Numbered from the stretch's first letter, positions 9,043 to 17,752 are shown. The stretch is 64,000 nucleotides of DNA from Actinomycetaceae bacterium (GCA_030537615.1 JAUNVP010000010.1:6781-70780); one strand, 5' to 3'. Notes: a model not told the origin generated them from the sequence alone. Made by a program: numbers and translations.

Positions 9043-10263
9043 GTGCCGAAACACACTCGGAGCCAAATGCCGCTCCGGCACTCCGGAGCCAACTGGGGGC
9101 GACGCCACGGACGCACACGCGTATTCCTGACAGCGTTACTGGCCATCGTGCTTTTTGTTCCATCCTTCGCTTTTGCTGTGTCGCAGCAGTTGTATAGCCG
9201 CATTAAAACGATCGACGTTGGCGTCACTCACGTTGAATCCGGGCCGACCGCCTCGGCCGAACCGATCCCTGCCGACCTCGCTCCCGGACAGCCCCTCAAT
9301 ATTGTCGTTATCGGTACCGACGATCGTTCCGGCGACAATCAGTTAATCGGTGGGGCTGCGGAGGGCGTACGTGGAGACACAACGATCCTTATCCACATCA
9401 CCGCGGATCGCAGTCAAGTTCGGATGGCTTCAATTCCGCGCGACCTCATGACACAGCTTCCCGGATGTCTTCCCGGAGAGAACCCCGAAGGAACGGTCGC
9501 GTTCTCGATGTTTAATAACGCTTTCGCGCGCGGCTACGACTACCAGCAAGACATAGGTCATGCAGTCACGTGCGTTATGCAAACGATCTCCAGATCGACG
9601 GGTATCATGCCTGATGCTGCCGCCGTGCTCGATTTTAAGGCTGTTGTTGACATTGTCAACGAGCTCGACGGCGTGCAGATATGTGGAGACAACCACTTCG
9701 AGCCACGGGACGCGGGTGGTCTCGTTTTGGAACCCGGGTGTCACCGGATCTGGGGCGATCAAGCCATCCAGTTCCTGCGAGCACGCAACGTTGGCAGTGA
9801 CGGATCCGACCTCAAACGTATTGAGAGACAACAGTGCTTCCTACGTTCGGCCTCGGTTGAAGTCCTCGAAGGCGGTTTGCTTGAACAAATCTCTAATATC
9901 TTCTCTGTCGCCAAGGTTCTCACCGCACACACTACGTTGACCGAAAATCTTGCCTCGGTGCCGAACCTTGCTGGACTGATGTACTCACTGCGTAATCTCA
10001 CTCCGGCAGACGTGGTGACCCGCACGGCTCCAGTGGCGCAATATCCCCAGGATCCAAATCGTGTCATTTGGGGGTATGGGGCTGACCAATTCTGGCAGGA
10101 CTTTGTCGCTCCACCGGCGCCTGAACCCACTCCGGCCCCGTCTGCGTCGAGCGAACCGTCGGAAAGCACCGAGCCTACGCAACAGGTCGAGCCTACGCAA
10201 CAGCTCGAGCCCACGCCAGAGGAGATTCCCGCAGACGACCGTGAAGCCTTGCGCTGCTACTAA
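9043..10263 (+). CDS. LytR-CpsA-Psr (LCP) family cell-wall glycopolymer ligase
   Basis: LCP enzymes transfer undecaprenyl-linked glycopolymers onto peptidoglycan outside the membrane. This 406-residue protein has a basic N-terminus, one transmembrane helix (about residues 27-46) and an extracellular LCP domain. Visible motifs are NIVVIGTDDRSGDN, the conserved RGDTTILIHI strand, MASIPRDLM and an Arg/Asp-rich region (LRARNVGSDGSDLKRIERQ). The C-terminus is a Pro/Thr/Ser/Glu-rich tail with EPTQQ repeats, probably a wall-spanning linker. It starts at GTG after AGAGGTAAC. It is a single gene, convergent with the kinase-like gene. Confidence 0.92.
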   Translation: MPKHTRSQMPLRHSGANWGRRHGRTRVFLTALLAIVLFVPSFAFAVSQQLYSRIKTIDVGVTHVESGPTASAEPIPADLAPGQPLNIVVIGTDDRSGDNQLIGGAAEGVRGDTTILIHITADRSQVRMASIPRDLMTQLPGCLPGENPEGTVAFSMFNNAFARGYDYQQDIGHAVTCVMQTISRSTGIMPDAAAVLDFKAVVDIVNELDGVQICGDNHFEPRDAGGLVLEPGCHRIWGDQAIQFLRARNVGSDGSDLKRIERQQCFLRSASVEVLEGGLLEQISNIFSVAKVLTAHTTLTENLASVPNLAGLMYSLRNLTPADVVTRTAPVAQYPQDPNRVIWGYGADQFWQDFVAPPAPEPTPAPSASSEPSESTEPTQQVEPTQQLEPTPEEIPADDREALRCY

Positions 10264-10288
10264 TCTGGCCAAGTCTTCGGCCGAGGTG

Positions 10289-11155
10289 CTAGGCGTACTT
10301 CTTTGCAACCGACACGGTCTCGTCTCCGTATCCTCCGCCAAAGAGGAGGGCGTGAATGATGAGGATGTAGAGCTGATGGAGGCCGATCCGCTCCTGCCAT
10401 CCCGAATCCAACGGTGATTCGCTCTGGTAGCCGGCATAAATACGATCAAGGTGAGATTGGCCAAACACCCCGAGAGTGGCAAGATCGGTTTCGGCGTGAC
10501 CGCCGCAAGCAGCCGGGTCAATAAGTATGCCAACGGTGTTCGGGAGCGGCGCCTCCGAGGTCCCATGCCCAGCCGTTGAGGGAGCCCAGTCGACGGTGTC
10601 CGTCGGTGCCCACAGAACATTCCCATTCCATAGGTCTCCGTGTATGCGGGCAGCCGGGGACTCTATCCGGCTTGGTTGCGCGGAGTTGAAGTCGCCATCT
10701 CGAAGATGCTCACAGACTCTTTCAATGACGCGCGCACCACCGGGCGAGATACTCCTATTGTCAACGCAGGGGCCGAGGTTGGGCAGTAAGCGGTCTTCAG
10801 CGTAAAACTCGCCCCACTCACGGTTGCTGGGCTGGGCATAGGACATAACAGCGCGCCCCATCCACCCATCGTGTTCCCACCCGGGAGGAGCTTGTCCAAA
10901 ATAGTCTGCGCCGCCGGCGTGGGTGAGAGCCAGTGCCCGCCCAAACCATTCGGCCGCGGCGGGTGTGCATCGTCCAGAGGGGATCGCTCGGGTGATGAGA
11001 ATGCCTGGCTCGACCTCCAGTACAGGTACTACGTGTGCACCACCGGAGACCATTGGGTCTGCGAGCCACTGGAGCGCAAGCCCTTCGAGCTCTACTCCAC
11101 TTGGTTGCGTTGAATCGGTTTTGCGGTAGGTATTTCCGCGCCTTTCGATGCCCAT
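10289..11155 (-). CDS. Fructosamine kinase family protein
   Basis: This 288-residue protein matches the fructosamine/ketosamine-3-kinase family, which phosphorylates sugar-amine adducts on proteins or small molecules so that they can be removed. Characteristic sequences are the catalytic loop HGDLWNGNVLW, the magnesium-binding IDPAACGGHAETDLA, and the C-terminal GLHQLYILIIHALLFGGGYG. The N-terminal nucleotide-binding Lys region is less clear, and the part near residues 10-25 looks shorter than usual. The cytoplasmic enzyme is encoded alone. A more general aminoglycoside-phosphotransferase-like role cannot be excluded. Confidence 0.85.
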   Translation of the reverse strand: MGIERRGNTYRKTDSTQPSGVELEGLALQWLADPMVSGGAHVVPVLEVEPGILITRAIPSGRCTPAAAEWFGRALALTHAGGADYFGQAPPGWEHDGWMGRAVMSYAQPSNREWGEFYAEDRLLPNLGPCVDNRSISPGGARVIERVCEHLRDGDFNSAQPSRIESPAARIHGDLWNGNVLWAPTDTVDWAPSTAGHGTSEAPLPNTVGILIDPAACGGHAETDLATLGVFGQSHLDRIYAGYQSESPLDSGWQERIGLHQLYILIIHALLFGGGYGDETVSVAKKYA

Positions 11156-11253
11156 GCGCCCATTATCTCATCTCCACAGGGGGTGAATCGGGCAGCGGTT
11201 TCAGCTTCATGCCTCGGGCGCCAAGCGCCAGATGAGCCGCTGAGGCATCATGC

Positions 11254-11387
11254 TGATTTTGAGATTTCGTTTTCCGCGCCTCGCATCTGGAGTCGATTCT
11301 GACACTTCGTATGTCACAACTGTCGGAATCGACGGTTTTGGAGGGCATTTTGGTGGCGACCTGTCGGAATCGATGGTGGGGAGGGCG
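11254..11387. repeat. Interspersed palindromic repeat cluster A
   Basis: A forward unit (GATTCTGACA at 11295) is followed by reverse units TGTCGGAATC at 11321 and 11362 and a tail GGTGGGGAGGGCG. A degenerate forward unit (GATTTTGAGATTTCG) lies at 11254, 41 bp upstream. The forward-to-reverse distance here is 26 bp rather than the 36 bp of the other clusters. It lies between divergent genes. Confidence 0.85.
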
Positions 11388-11467
11388 TGCGAGCCGAACG
11401 AGTCGCACGCTGACATGACCGGGCAGTCCGCGAGCGGTCTCACCGGTAGATGTTGTCAATGCTTGTA

Positions 11468-11493
11468 TAAATGTAGTAGAAGTACTACATTTA
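11468..11493. promoter_or_regulatory. Perfect palindromic operator upstream of ABC-2 exporter
   Basis: An 11-bp perfect inverted repeat (TAAATGTAGTA / TACTACATTTA) is separated by GAAG. It lies 37 bp before the ATPase start. It is probably the binding site of a dimeric regulator, possibly the XRE protein encoded at the end of this operon. Confidence 0.75.
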
Positions 11494-11530
11494 ATAGTGT
11501 GATGACGACAGAGTTTTGAGGAGAGATTCT

Positions 11531-12394
11531 ATGGATCCCGTTATTGAGCTCCACGGTATTCATTTCGCCTACGGTAAAACGCCCGTGCTTACCGGCCTCG
11601 ATCTCACGGTTAATCGGGGAGAGGTCGTCGCTATGCTCGGCCCCAACGGCGCGGGGAAAACCACGCTAGTTGAAAATGTTATGGGATCTTTCGCGCCGCA
11701 ACGAGGAAAAGTCCGTGTGTTCGGAACCGATCCGACAAAAGCCAGCGCGAAGTTCTGGTCAAAAGTTGGGCTTGTCCAGCAACATTGGACCGACCACCCC
11801 AAATGGAGTGTCGCTCATCAGCTGGAATGGATTAAAGCCACCTACGACAGCGTCAATAAGCCGACGAAAACCGTCGATCAAGTGCTCGAAGATGTTGGTC
11901 TGACAGAGAAGAAAAACGCTCGTCTGGGAAAAATCTCCGGAGGCCAACGCCGCCGCATCGACTTCGCCTGCGCCACCATCGGTCGACCCTCGCTCCTCAT
12001 CATGGACGAGCCCACCACCGGCCTCGACCCCAAGGCAAAGGCGGAAATACACGACCTCATCAGTCAAACAGTAGACGAGGGGACAACGGTTCTCATGACG
12101 ACCCACGACCTCAGTGAAGCGGAAAAGATAGCCTCGCGAGTCGTTATCCTCAACAGTGGAAAAATCATTGCGAGCGGATCGGCCCGAGAACTGCGCGAGC
12201 AGCTTGTCGGTCAGGCGGAAATCACCTGGTCCGAGGACGCAGAGAACCACGTCCATTCCACAGATGCCGTTGAATCCTTCGTCGCTACCCTCGACCTGAC
12301 GAAAATCACCAATCTCACTATCACGCGTCCTACGCTCGAGGATGCCTACCTCACACTCGTTGCCGATGAAATAGCCCAGGAGGTTTCTCAGTGA
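11531..12394 (+). CDS. ABC-2 type exporter ATPase
   Basis: This 287-residue ATPase belongs to the drug/lantibiotic exporter class of ABC proteins. It has Walker A GPNGAGKTT, ABC signature ISGGQRRR, Walker B LLIMDEPTTGLD and switch His in TTHDLSEAEK. The C-terminal 70 residues after ASGSARELREQL form the domain typical of CcmA/DrrA-like proteins. GAGGAGAG precedes the ATG. Its stop overlaps the permease start, and a regulator gene follows. Substrate is unknown; self-resistance or antimicrobial export is usual for this arrangement. Confidence 0.92.
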   Translation: MDPVIELHGIHFAYGKTPVLTGLDLTVNRGEVVAMLGPNGAGKTTLVENVMGSFAPQRGKVRVFGTDPTKASAKFWSKVGLVQQHWTDHPKWSVAHQLEWIKATYDSVNKPTKTVDQVLEDVGLTEKKNARLGKISGGQRRRIDFACATIGRPSLLIMDEPTTGLDPKAKAEIHDLISQTVDEGTTVLMTTHDLSEAEKIASRVVILNSGKIIASGSARELREQLVGQAEITWSEDAENHVHSTDAVESFVATLDLTKITNLTITRPTLEDAYLTLVADEIAQEVSQ

Positions 12395-13233
12395 TTAAGG
12401 TCAATGCGTCTGGGATCCTGACCGCCATTAAAGTCCAAGTCATTGCGGATCTGCGTCCTAATCTGCTGGGCGCGGGAGCATTTGGTTTCCTCACCAGTCC
12501 CGCGATTCTCCTCGCCATCGTGTACTACTTCGGTAGGGGAAAGGAAGGTGAGACGTTGTCGATGCACTTTGCAGCCGGGATCGTTGCAGTCATTTCCGGC
12601 CTGGCTGTTTTCCAACTCATGTCGGAAATGTACACTGAGCGGCTCGGAGGAACGCTACTTAGAGTGCGAACGCTCCCCAATGGTCCGATGATCTGGGCCA
12701 TCGCCAAGAGCATTTCAACTCTCGTCATTATCTTCCTCAGCCAGATCGTCTTTCTCATTGGCCTGAGGCTCATCTATCCAGAAACCACGTTGACTTCGAC
12801 GCGGCTCAGCCTGCTCATCGGCCTCCTACTTCTTGGAATCGCAGCTCACGCTCCGCTCGGTTTCATTGTCGGAGTTCTCGCCCGTGGAACCTATTCTCAG
12901 CTACTCGCTATGGTCGGAGTCATGCTGTTTCTCGCCAGCTCCGGCGGCCCCGCACCACTGGGGATCTTCCCCCGGTGGGTGCAAATCATCCAACTCGGAT
13001 TTCCCTCCTACTGGACCAGCCACCTGTCGCGGTACATCGTTTTCAATGGTGACCTCGCACAATGGGAGCTTGGCGGAGCCTACAACTCAGCTCTTGCGTT
13101 AGTGATTCTGCTTGCCTGGACAATCGGCGGCTACATTCTTGCTACATTCGTCATTAAGCGAAACTTCCGGAAAGAAACGGTGGGCTCCCTCGAAGGGCTG
13201 CAAACAAAGGTCCGCTCCCAGATAGGTATGTGA
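12391..13233 (+). CDS. ABC-2 type exporter permease
   Basis: This 280-residue membrane protein has about six hydrophobic segments and forms the channel for the preceding ATPase. It starts at GTG with AGGAGG seven bases upstream inside the ATPase gene. The extracellular part contains a Gly/Pro-rich turn (SSGGPAPLGIFP) common in ABC-2 permeases, and the C-terminus is basic. Its TGA stop shares a base with the ATG of the XRE gene, so the three genes form one translationally coupled operon. Confidence 0.9.
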   Translation: MIKVNASGILTAIKVQVIADLRPNLLGAGAFGFLTSPAILLAIVYYFGRGKEGETLSMHFAAGIVAVISGLAVFQLMSEMYTERLGGTLLRVRTLPNGPMIWAIAKSISTLVIIFLSQIVFLIGLRLIYPETTLTSTRLSLLIGLLLLGIAAHAPLGFIVGVLARGTYSQLLAMVGVMLFLASSGGPAPLGIFPRWVQIIQLGFPSYWTSHLSRYIVFNGDLAQWELGGAYNSALALVILLAWTIGGYILATFVIKRNFRKETVGSLEGLQTKVRSQIGM

Positions 13234-13457
13234 TGGCAGACGAGCAAGTCCATAATCGCATTGCGGTGTTGCGTGCTGACCGCAAAGTGAGCCGGCGTGA
13301 ACTCGCTGACGCGCTCGGTGTGCACTACCAGACGATCGGCTATTTGGAACGCGGCGAATACTCGCCTTCTTTATCTCTCGCTTTGCGGATAGCGCGGTAC
13401 TTCGATGTCCCGGTCGAAACGGTGTTTTCGCTCGACGAGTTTACACCGCTGACATAA
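13233..13457 (+). CDS. XRE-family small transcriptional regulator
   Basis: This 74-residue protein is essentially a single helix-turn-helix domain of the Cro/XRE type. The motif spans about residues 17-40 (SRRELADALGVHYQTIGYLE), followed by RGEYSPSLSLALRIARYFDV, very like the YozG/compact XRE group encoded beside ABC-2 exporters. It most likely controls its own operon through the palindrome at 11468; this is inference from position. An upstream GTG at 13230 would add one residue. Confidence 0.9.
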   Translation: MADEQVHNRIAVLRADRKVSRRELADALGVHYQTIGYLERGEYSPSLSLALRIARYFDVPVETVFSLDEFTPLT

Positions 13458-13594
13458 ACAGTCACGCGGCCGTCACACATTTCAGGTCGGAGGGTGCGTC
13501 AGGACCGGAAAACGCAGCTGATTACACGAGTAAAAATGCAAATACGAAAACATATCTGACTAGCGAGATCTGCGCCACTGTTATAAAAACCGAA

Positions 13595-13632
13595 TTGACA
13601 AGTTCGATTAACCGAACCTTATCATTATTGGT
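13595..13632 (+). promoter_or_regulatory. Promoter overlapped by DtxR-type box, probably leaderless
   Basis: TTGACA at 13595 and TATCAT at 13620 form a -35/-10 pair (19-bp spacer). Between them, 13603-13621 read on the minus strand as TAAGGTTCGGTTAATCGAA match the DtxR/IdeR consensus at 14 of 19 positions, so repressor would block RNA polymerase. The ATG lies about 7 bp after the -10 element and no ribosome site is visible, which suggests a leaderless transcript. Confidence 0.72.
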
Positions 13633-14550
13633 ATGACGACACACAAGCGCATCCCCCGAATCCTCACCGCCACCCTCGCTTCTTGCGCGCTCCTGCTTGC
13701 CGGTTGCGCGGGGGAGGTCGAAGTCGACAAAGACGCCAAACCTCGAGTTCTCACTACCTTCACCGTGATCGCCGACATGGCACAAAATGTCGCCGGCGAT
13801 CACCTCGACGTTCAGTCCATTACCAAGGTGAATCAGGAAATCCACGATTTCCAGCCGGCACCCGAAGACATCAAAAAAGGTGAAACCGCGCAGTTGATCC
13901 TCAACAACGGTTTTGGACTTGAGCGCTGGTTCGAGAAGTTCGTATCGGACTCCGATGCTGAAACGGTCGTCCTTTCTGAAGGGATTGAACCGATTGCCAT
14001 TGAAGAAGGCGACTACTCGGGTAAACCCAACCCGCATGCCTGGATGTCACCTACGGCCGCGCAGATTTACGTCGACAATATTGTTAAAGCCTTCTCTCAG
14101 CTCGATCCCGAGCACAAAGCCGACTATGAAAAGAACGGCGAAGAATACAAAGCGCAGATCGACGAAGTCGATGAAATGCTCAAGAGAGAAATCGGCTCCA
14201 TTCCTGAAAACGAACGCGCACTCGTCACCTGTGAGGGCGCCTTCTCCTACCTCGCGCGAGACACCGGCCTGACCGAAAAATACCTCTGGGCCGTCAACTC
14301 CGACGGTGCGATCACCCCTAAGCGCGTGGCGGATGTTGAAAACTACGTCAAAGAAAACAACGTTCCCGCAGTATTCTGCGAATCGACAGTCGGCGATAAG
14401 ATGCAACCCATCGTTGAAGCTACCGGAGTGAAGTTCGGTGGCACACTGTACGTCGACTCCATCACAGATCCAGATGGTGATGCCCCCACCTTCCTCGACC
14501 TGCTGCGCTACGACGCAGAAATCATTACCAAGGGTCTGACCGGAAAATAA
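13633..14550 (+). CDS. Metal-binding lipoprotein of Mn/Fe-type ABC importer (set 2)
   Basis: This 305-residue cluster A-I binding protein has a lipoprotein signal ending LLAGC (Cys25). Candidate metal ligands are His71 (EIHDFQP), His135 (NPHAWMSP), Glu201 (CEGAFSY) and Asp275 (YVDSIT). The His-His-Glu-Asp set with CEGAFSY matches the PsaA/SitA/MtsA type associated with Mn2+ or Fe2+, unlike the His-His-His-Asp set of the first system at 4783. It heads an operon with an ATPase and one permease under a DtxR-type box. No Shine-Dalgarno is visible before the ATG, so translation is probably leaderless. Confidence 0.92.
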   Translation: MTTHKRIPRILTATLASCALLLAGCAGEVEVDKDAKPRVLTTFTVIADMAQNVAGDHLDVQSITKVNQEIHDFQPAPEDIKKGETAQLILNNGFGLERWFEKFVSDSDAETVVLSEGIEPIAIEEGDYSGKPNPHAWMSPTAAQIYVDNIVKAFSQLDPEHKADYEKNGEEYKAQIDEVDEMLKREIGSIPENERALVTCEGAFSYLARDTGLTEKYLWAVNSDGAITPKRVADVENYVKENNVPAVFCESTVGDKMQPIVEATGVKFGGTLYVDSITDPDGDAPTFLDLLRYDAEIITKGLTGK

Positions 14551-14565
14551 TCACGAAGATCAGGA

Positions 14566-14594
14566 GGTGGAGCGGGCATCAAACTCGCTCCACC
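14566..14594 (+). promoter_or_regulatory. Intercistronic hairpin after second binding-protein gene
   Basis: A 9-bp stem (GGTGGAGCG with CGCTCCACC) lies between the binding-protein and ATPase genes, in the same place as the hairpin at 5780 in the first metal operon. It probably tunes the ratio of binding protein to transporter. Confidence 0.6.
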
Positions 14595-14616
14595 CCACCC
14601 CGGAGTGAATGACATC

Positions 14617-15384
14617 ATGACCACGCCACAACCCGCACAAACCCGAAGAGATTCCACCGAAGATCCAGCACTGATCGTAAAGGACCTATACGTTTCTTAC
14701 GGAAAAGTTCAAGCACTGACCGGCCTCAGTCTCGAGGTCGGTTCGAACACTATTTGCGCCATTGTCGGCATGAACGGATCGGGGAAATCTACCTTCTTCA
14801 AGTCGATTATGGGAATGGTACCGCTGCAAAGCGGATCCATCAGCGTGTGTGGGCGAGGGAGTCTCACGGCCCGCAAAAAAGGACTCGTCGGGTATGTCCC
14901 GCAAAACGAAGATATCGATCACCACTTTCCGCTCAGCGTGTATGACGTCGTCATGATGGGGCGGTATTCATTCATGGGGCCACTACGCAGAAGCCGCCAA
15001 GACGATCGCGATGCAGTCGAAAACGCACTCGAGGTCGTTGGCCTGACGAAACTACGCAACCGGCCCATCGGAGCTTTATCCGGCGGCCAGCGCAAACGCG
15101 CATTCGTTGCCCGCGCAGTCGCGCAAGGTGCTGAAATTATGCTCCTCGACGAGCCGTTCGCTGGCGTTGATTACACGTCGGAGGACGTCATCATCGGCCT
15201 ACTTCGCCAGCTTGCTGACAATGGAGCCACCCTCCTCGTTTCCACCCACGACCTCGCCTCGATCCCCAGGTTTGCCGACGAGGTCGCCCTGCTTAACCGC
15301 AAGATTGTCGGACGCGGAACTCCCGAAGAAGCTCTCCAGCAAGAAAACCTTGTGCAAGCATTTACCGAGGGGAGGCACGCATGA
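14617..15384 (+). CDS. Mn/Fe-type ABC transporter ATPase (set 2)
   Basis: This cytoplasmic ATPase of about 255 residues has Walker A GMNGSGKST, the subfamily sequence VPQNEDIDHHFP after the Q-loop, ABC signature LSGGQRKR, Walker B IMLLDEPFAGVDY and switch His in STHDLAS. The Walker A begins GMN instead of GPN, which is common in PsaB/SitB-like proteins. A GTG at 14605 is an alternative start; I prefer the ATG, with GGAG at a somewhat long distance. The 3' end overlaps the permease start by 4 bp. Confidence 0.93.
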   Translation: MTTPQPAQTRRDSTEDPALIVKDLYVSYGKVQALTGLSLEVGSNTICAIVGMNGSGKSTFFKSIMGMVPLQSGSISVCGRGSLTARKKGLVGYVPQNEDIDHHFPLSVYDVVMMGRYSFMGPLRRSRQDDRDAVENALEVVGLTKLRNRPIGALSGGQRKRAFVARAVAQGAEIMLLDEPFAGVDYTSEDVIIGLLRQLADNGATLLVSTHDLASIPRFADEVALLNRKIVGRGTPEEALQQENLVQAFTEGRHA

Positions 15385-16262
15385 TCACCCACCCGCTATT
15401 CATTGACCTGTATCAGATATTCGGGGAGATGTGGACGCACGGATTTATGGTCCGTGGGTACGTCGTCACCCTATTCGCCGCGGTCGTGTGCGCAATTTTG
15501 TCCTGCTGGCTCGTCCTCGTTGGCTGGTCGCTCATGGGAGACGCGCTGTCCCACGCCGTCGTTCCCGGCGTCGTTATCGCCTACATCTTCTCCCTCCCAT
15601 TCTCCGTTGGCGCATTCGTCGCCGCACTCGTCTGCGTCGGCCTCATCGCCGTCATTCGATCAACTTCGCGCATCAAGGAGGACGCCGCCATCGGCGTGGT
15701 CTTTACCACCATGATGGCCATCGGCCTCGTCCTCATCTCCGTGTATCCCAGCCACGTTCACCTCCAGCACATCCTCTTCGGTGACCTGCTGGGCATCACT
15801 CACGAAGACATGGTGCAGGTTGTATTCCTCGCGCCACTCGCTGGCATCATTGTCCTGCTCAAGAGCCGCGACCTCACCCTCTTCGCCTTCGATCCGTCGC
15901 ACGCCTCCGCAATCGGACTGTCCGTGCGCCGCCTGTCGGCGCTACTGCTGACGTGTTTAGCGATTACGGTAGTTGTTGCGATGCAGGCGGTGGGTGCCAT
16001 CCTCATCGTGTCGCTCCTCATCATCCCCGGCGCGATGGCGTTCCTATGTACCCAAAAGTTCCAGCACATGCTGTGGTTGTCGCCGCTCTTGTCGGCACTT
16101 TCTGTCACGCTCGGAATCTACCTGTCGTACTGGTTCAATATGGCATCGGGCGCGACCGTGGTCGCTGTTCACGGCATCGTGTTTAGCATCATCTATCTCG
16201 TATCCCCTATGGGATTGCGGTCGATTCGAGGCCTTAAAGCCTCAGCAGTCATCGACATCTAG
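15381..16262 (+). CDS. Mn/Fe-type ABC transporter permease (set 2)
   Basis: This 293-residue ABC-3 permease has about eight transmembrane segments and the family loop SLMGDALSHAVVPGVV near residue 50. It is the sole permease of this operon, so a homodimer is expected. The start overlaps the ATPase stop (ATGA), with GAGGGGAGG as ribosome site inside the upstream gene. It ends the operon; MgtE follows after 146 bp. Confidence 0.93.
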   Translation: MITHPLFIDLYQIFGEMWTHGFMVRGYVVTLFAAVVCAILSCWLVLVGWSLMGDALSHAVVPGVVIAYIFSLPFSVGAFVAALVCVGLIAVIRSTSRIKEDAAIGVVFTTMMAIGLVLISVYPSHVHLQHILFGDLLGITHEDMVQVVFLAPLAGIIVLLKSRDLTLFAFDPSHASAIGLSVRRLSALLLTCLAITVVVAMQAVGAILIVSLLIIPGAMAFLCTQKFQHMLWLSPLLSALSVTLGIYLSYWFNMASGATVVAVHGIVFSIIYLVSPMGLRSIRGLKASAVIDI

Positions 16263-16408
16263 CGCTACCTGGCGGCAACTCTACAACACGTGGGTTAGAC
16301 CCGTCCGTAGCGCTTAGATACAATCGCCAAGACGGCCACTCCAAGGCAGTTCCACCGGTTTGCGCCGCGCCCGCACGTGCTGCTGTAGCGTCCTATCAAG
16401 GAGAACCC

Positions 16409-17752
16409 ATGACTGATCGCATCGACCTAGAGCATGTTCTGCGAACTCATCTGTCTCCGGACGAAGCTAGACGCGTGTCGGAACTTCTTGACAATACGCC
16501 GATCCCTGAGATCATTCGCCTCGTTGAACGGACTTCGACCAGCAAAGCAGGGGTGCTATTCCGCCTCCTTTCGCAAGAGCGCGCCCTCACCGTATTCGAA
16601 GCACTCGATGCCCGTCACCAGGCTGACCTCATCGGAGCTTTGCACAACGAAGATGTTCTCCGGTACTTCGACGAGATGGATCCCGATGATCGAGTTTCCC
16701 TCCTTGATGAAGTCCCCGCAGAAGTCGCCGATGAGCTCCTGCGGACGCTTGAAAAATCCGAACGTGACATTACCGGTGTGGTACTCGGATATCCGCGCGG
16801 ATCTGTTGGTAGGCGGATGTCGCCGGAAATTCTCCTCCTTTACCAAGACATGACGGTCGGCGATGCCCTTGCCCTCCTCAAGCGGCGAGCCCGCGACCTC
16901 GAAACGATTTACACACTCCCTATTGTTGATCGAGATCGGAAACTCACGGGAATTTGCTCCTTCCGAGACCTCTACACCGCTGATCCGCATCAGCACCTCG
17001 AAGACATCATGGCTGAGGCCGTGTCGGCACGTGCCAACGATGCGGCTGAAAGCACCGCCCGCTGGCTCCTCACTCTCGATCACCTCGCGATGCCGGTGAC
17101 CGATGAAGGCGGACACCTCGTCGGGCTCCTTACCTTCGACGACGCCCACGAGATCGTGGAAGAAGCAGACACTGAGGACGCCGCTCGCGGTGGTGGACAC
17201 GAGCCGCTTCAACAGCCATACCTTTCGACGCCTCTCATTAAGGTGGTGCGTTCGCGTATCGTGTGGCTTTTGGTGCTCGCACTTTCCGCAATTCTGACGG
17301 TTCATGTCCTCGACACGTTCGAAGAAACCCTTGCTACCGCGGTTGTTCTCGCACTGTTTATCCCGTTGCTGACGGGGACTGCCGGTAACACCGGCAACCA
17401 GGCTGCTACCACTGTCACGCGTGCGCTGGCCCTCGGTGACGTTGAGAAGTCCGACGTTATGCGCGTGCTATGGCGTGAAATGCGAGTCGGGTTCTTCCTC
17501 GGGGCATTACTCGGGTCGCTCGGTTTCACCCTCGCATCGTTTGTTTACTCAACGGAAGTGGGGATGGTTATCGGCCTCACCCTCCTGGCTGTCTGTACCA
17601 TGGCTGCCAGTATTGGCGGTATTATGCCGATTGTTGCCAAAGCGATCGGTGCCGATCCCGCAGTGTTCTCCAACCCGTTCATCTCGACTTTCTCCGATGC
17701 GACTGGCCTAGTCATTTACTTTATGATTGCTAAAGCCGTTCTCGGCATCTGA
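16409..17752 (+). CDS. mgtE: MgtE family magnesium channel
   Basis: This 447-residue protein has the full MgtE plan: an acidic N-domain of helical repeats (about residues 1-130), a CBS-domain pair (about 135-255), a connecting helix and five transmembrane segments. The pore region contains the conserved LLTGTAGNTGNQAATTVTRAL, and the last helices include SNPFISTFSDATGL with the Mg-site Asp. MgtE is a Mg2+-gated channel; the acidic cytoplasmic domains sense Mg2+. AAGGAGAA precedes the ATG. No M-box riboswitch could be recognised in the 146-bp leader. Confidence 0.95.
   Translation: MTDRIDLEHVLRTHLSPDEARRVSELLDNTPIPEIIRLVERTSTSKAGVLFRLLSQERALTVFEALDARHQADLIGALHNEDVLRYFDEMDPDDRVSLLDEVPAEVADELLRTLEKSERDITGVVLGYPRGSVGRRMSPEILLLYQDMTVGDALALLKRRARDLETIYTLPIVDRDRKLTGICSFRDLYTADPHQHLEDIMAEAVSARANDAAESTARWLLTLDHLAMPVTDEGGHLVGLLTFDDAHEIVEEADTEDAARGGGHEPLQQPYLSTPLIKVVRSRIVWLLVLALSAILTVHVLDTFEETLATAVVLALFIPLLTGTAGNTGNQAATTVTRALALGDVEKSDVMRVLWREMRVGFFLGALLGSLGFTLASFVYSTEVGMVIGLTLLAVCTMAASIGGIMPIVAKAIGADPAVFSNPFISTFSDATGLVIYFMIAKAVLGI

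Noticed and set aside
8771-9163. Minus-strand frame containing LEGTRTPNLLIRSQ
   Set aside because: This is the antisense translation of tRNA-Arg, a common false protein.
16263-16408. M-box magnesium riboswitch before mgtE
   Set aside because: The short leader shows none of the conserved M-box sequence blocks.
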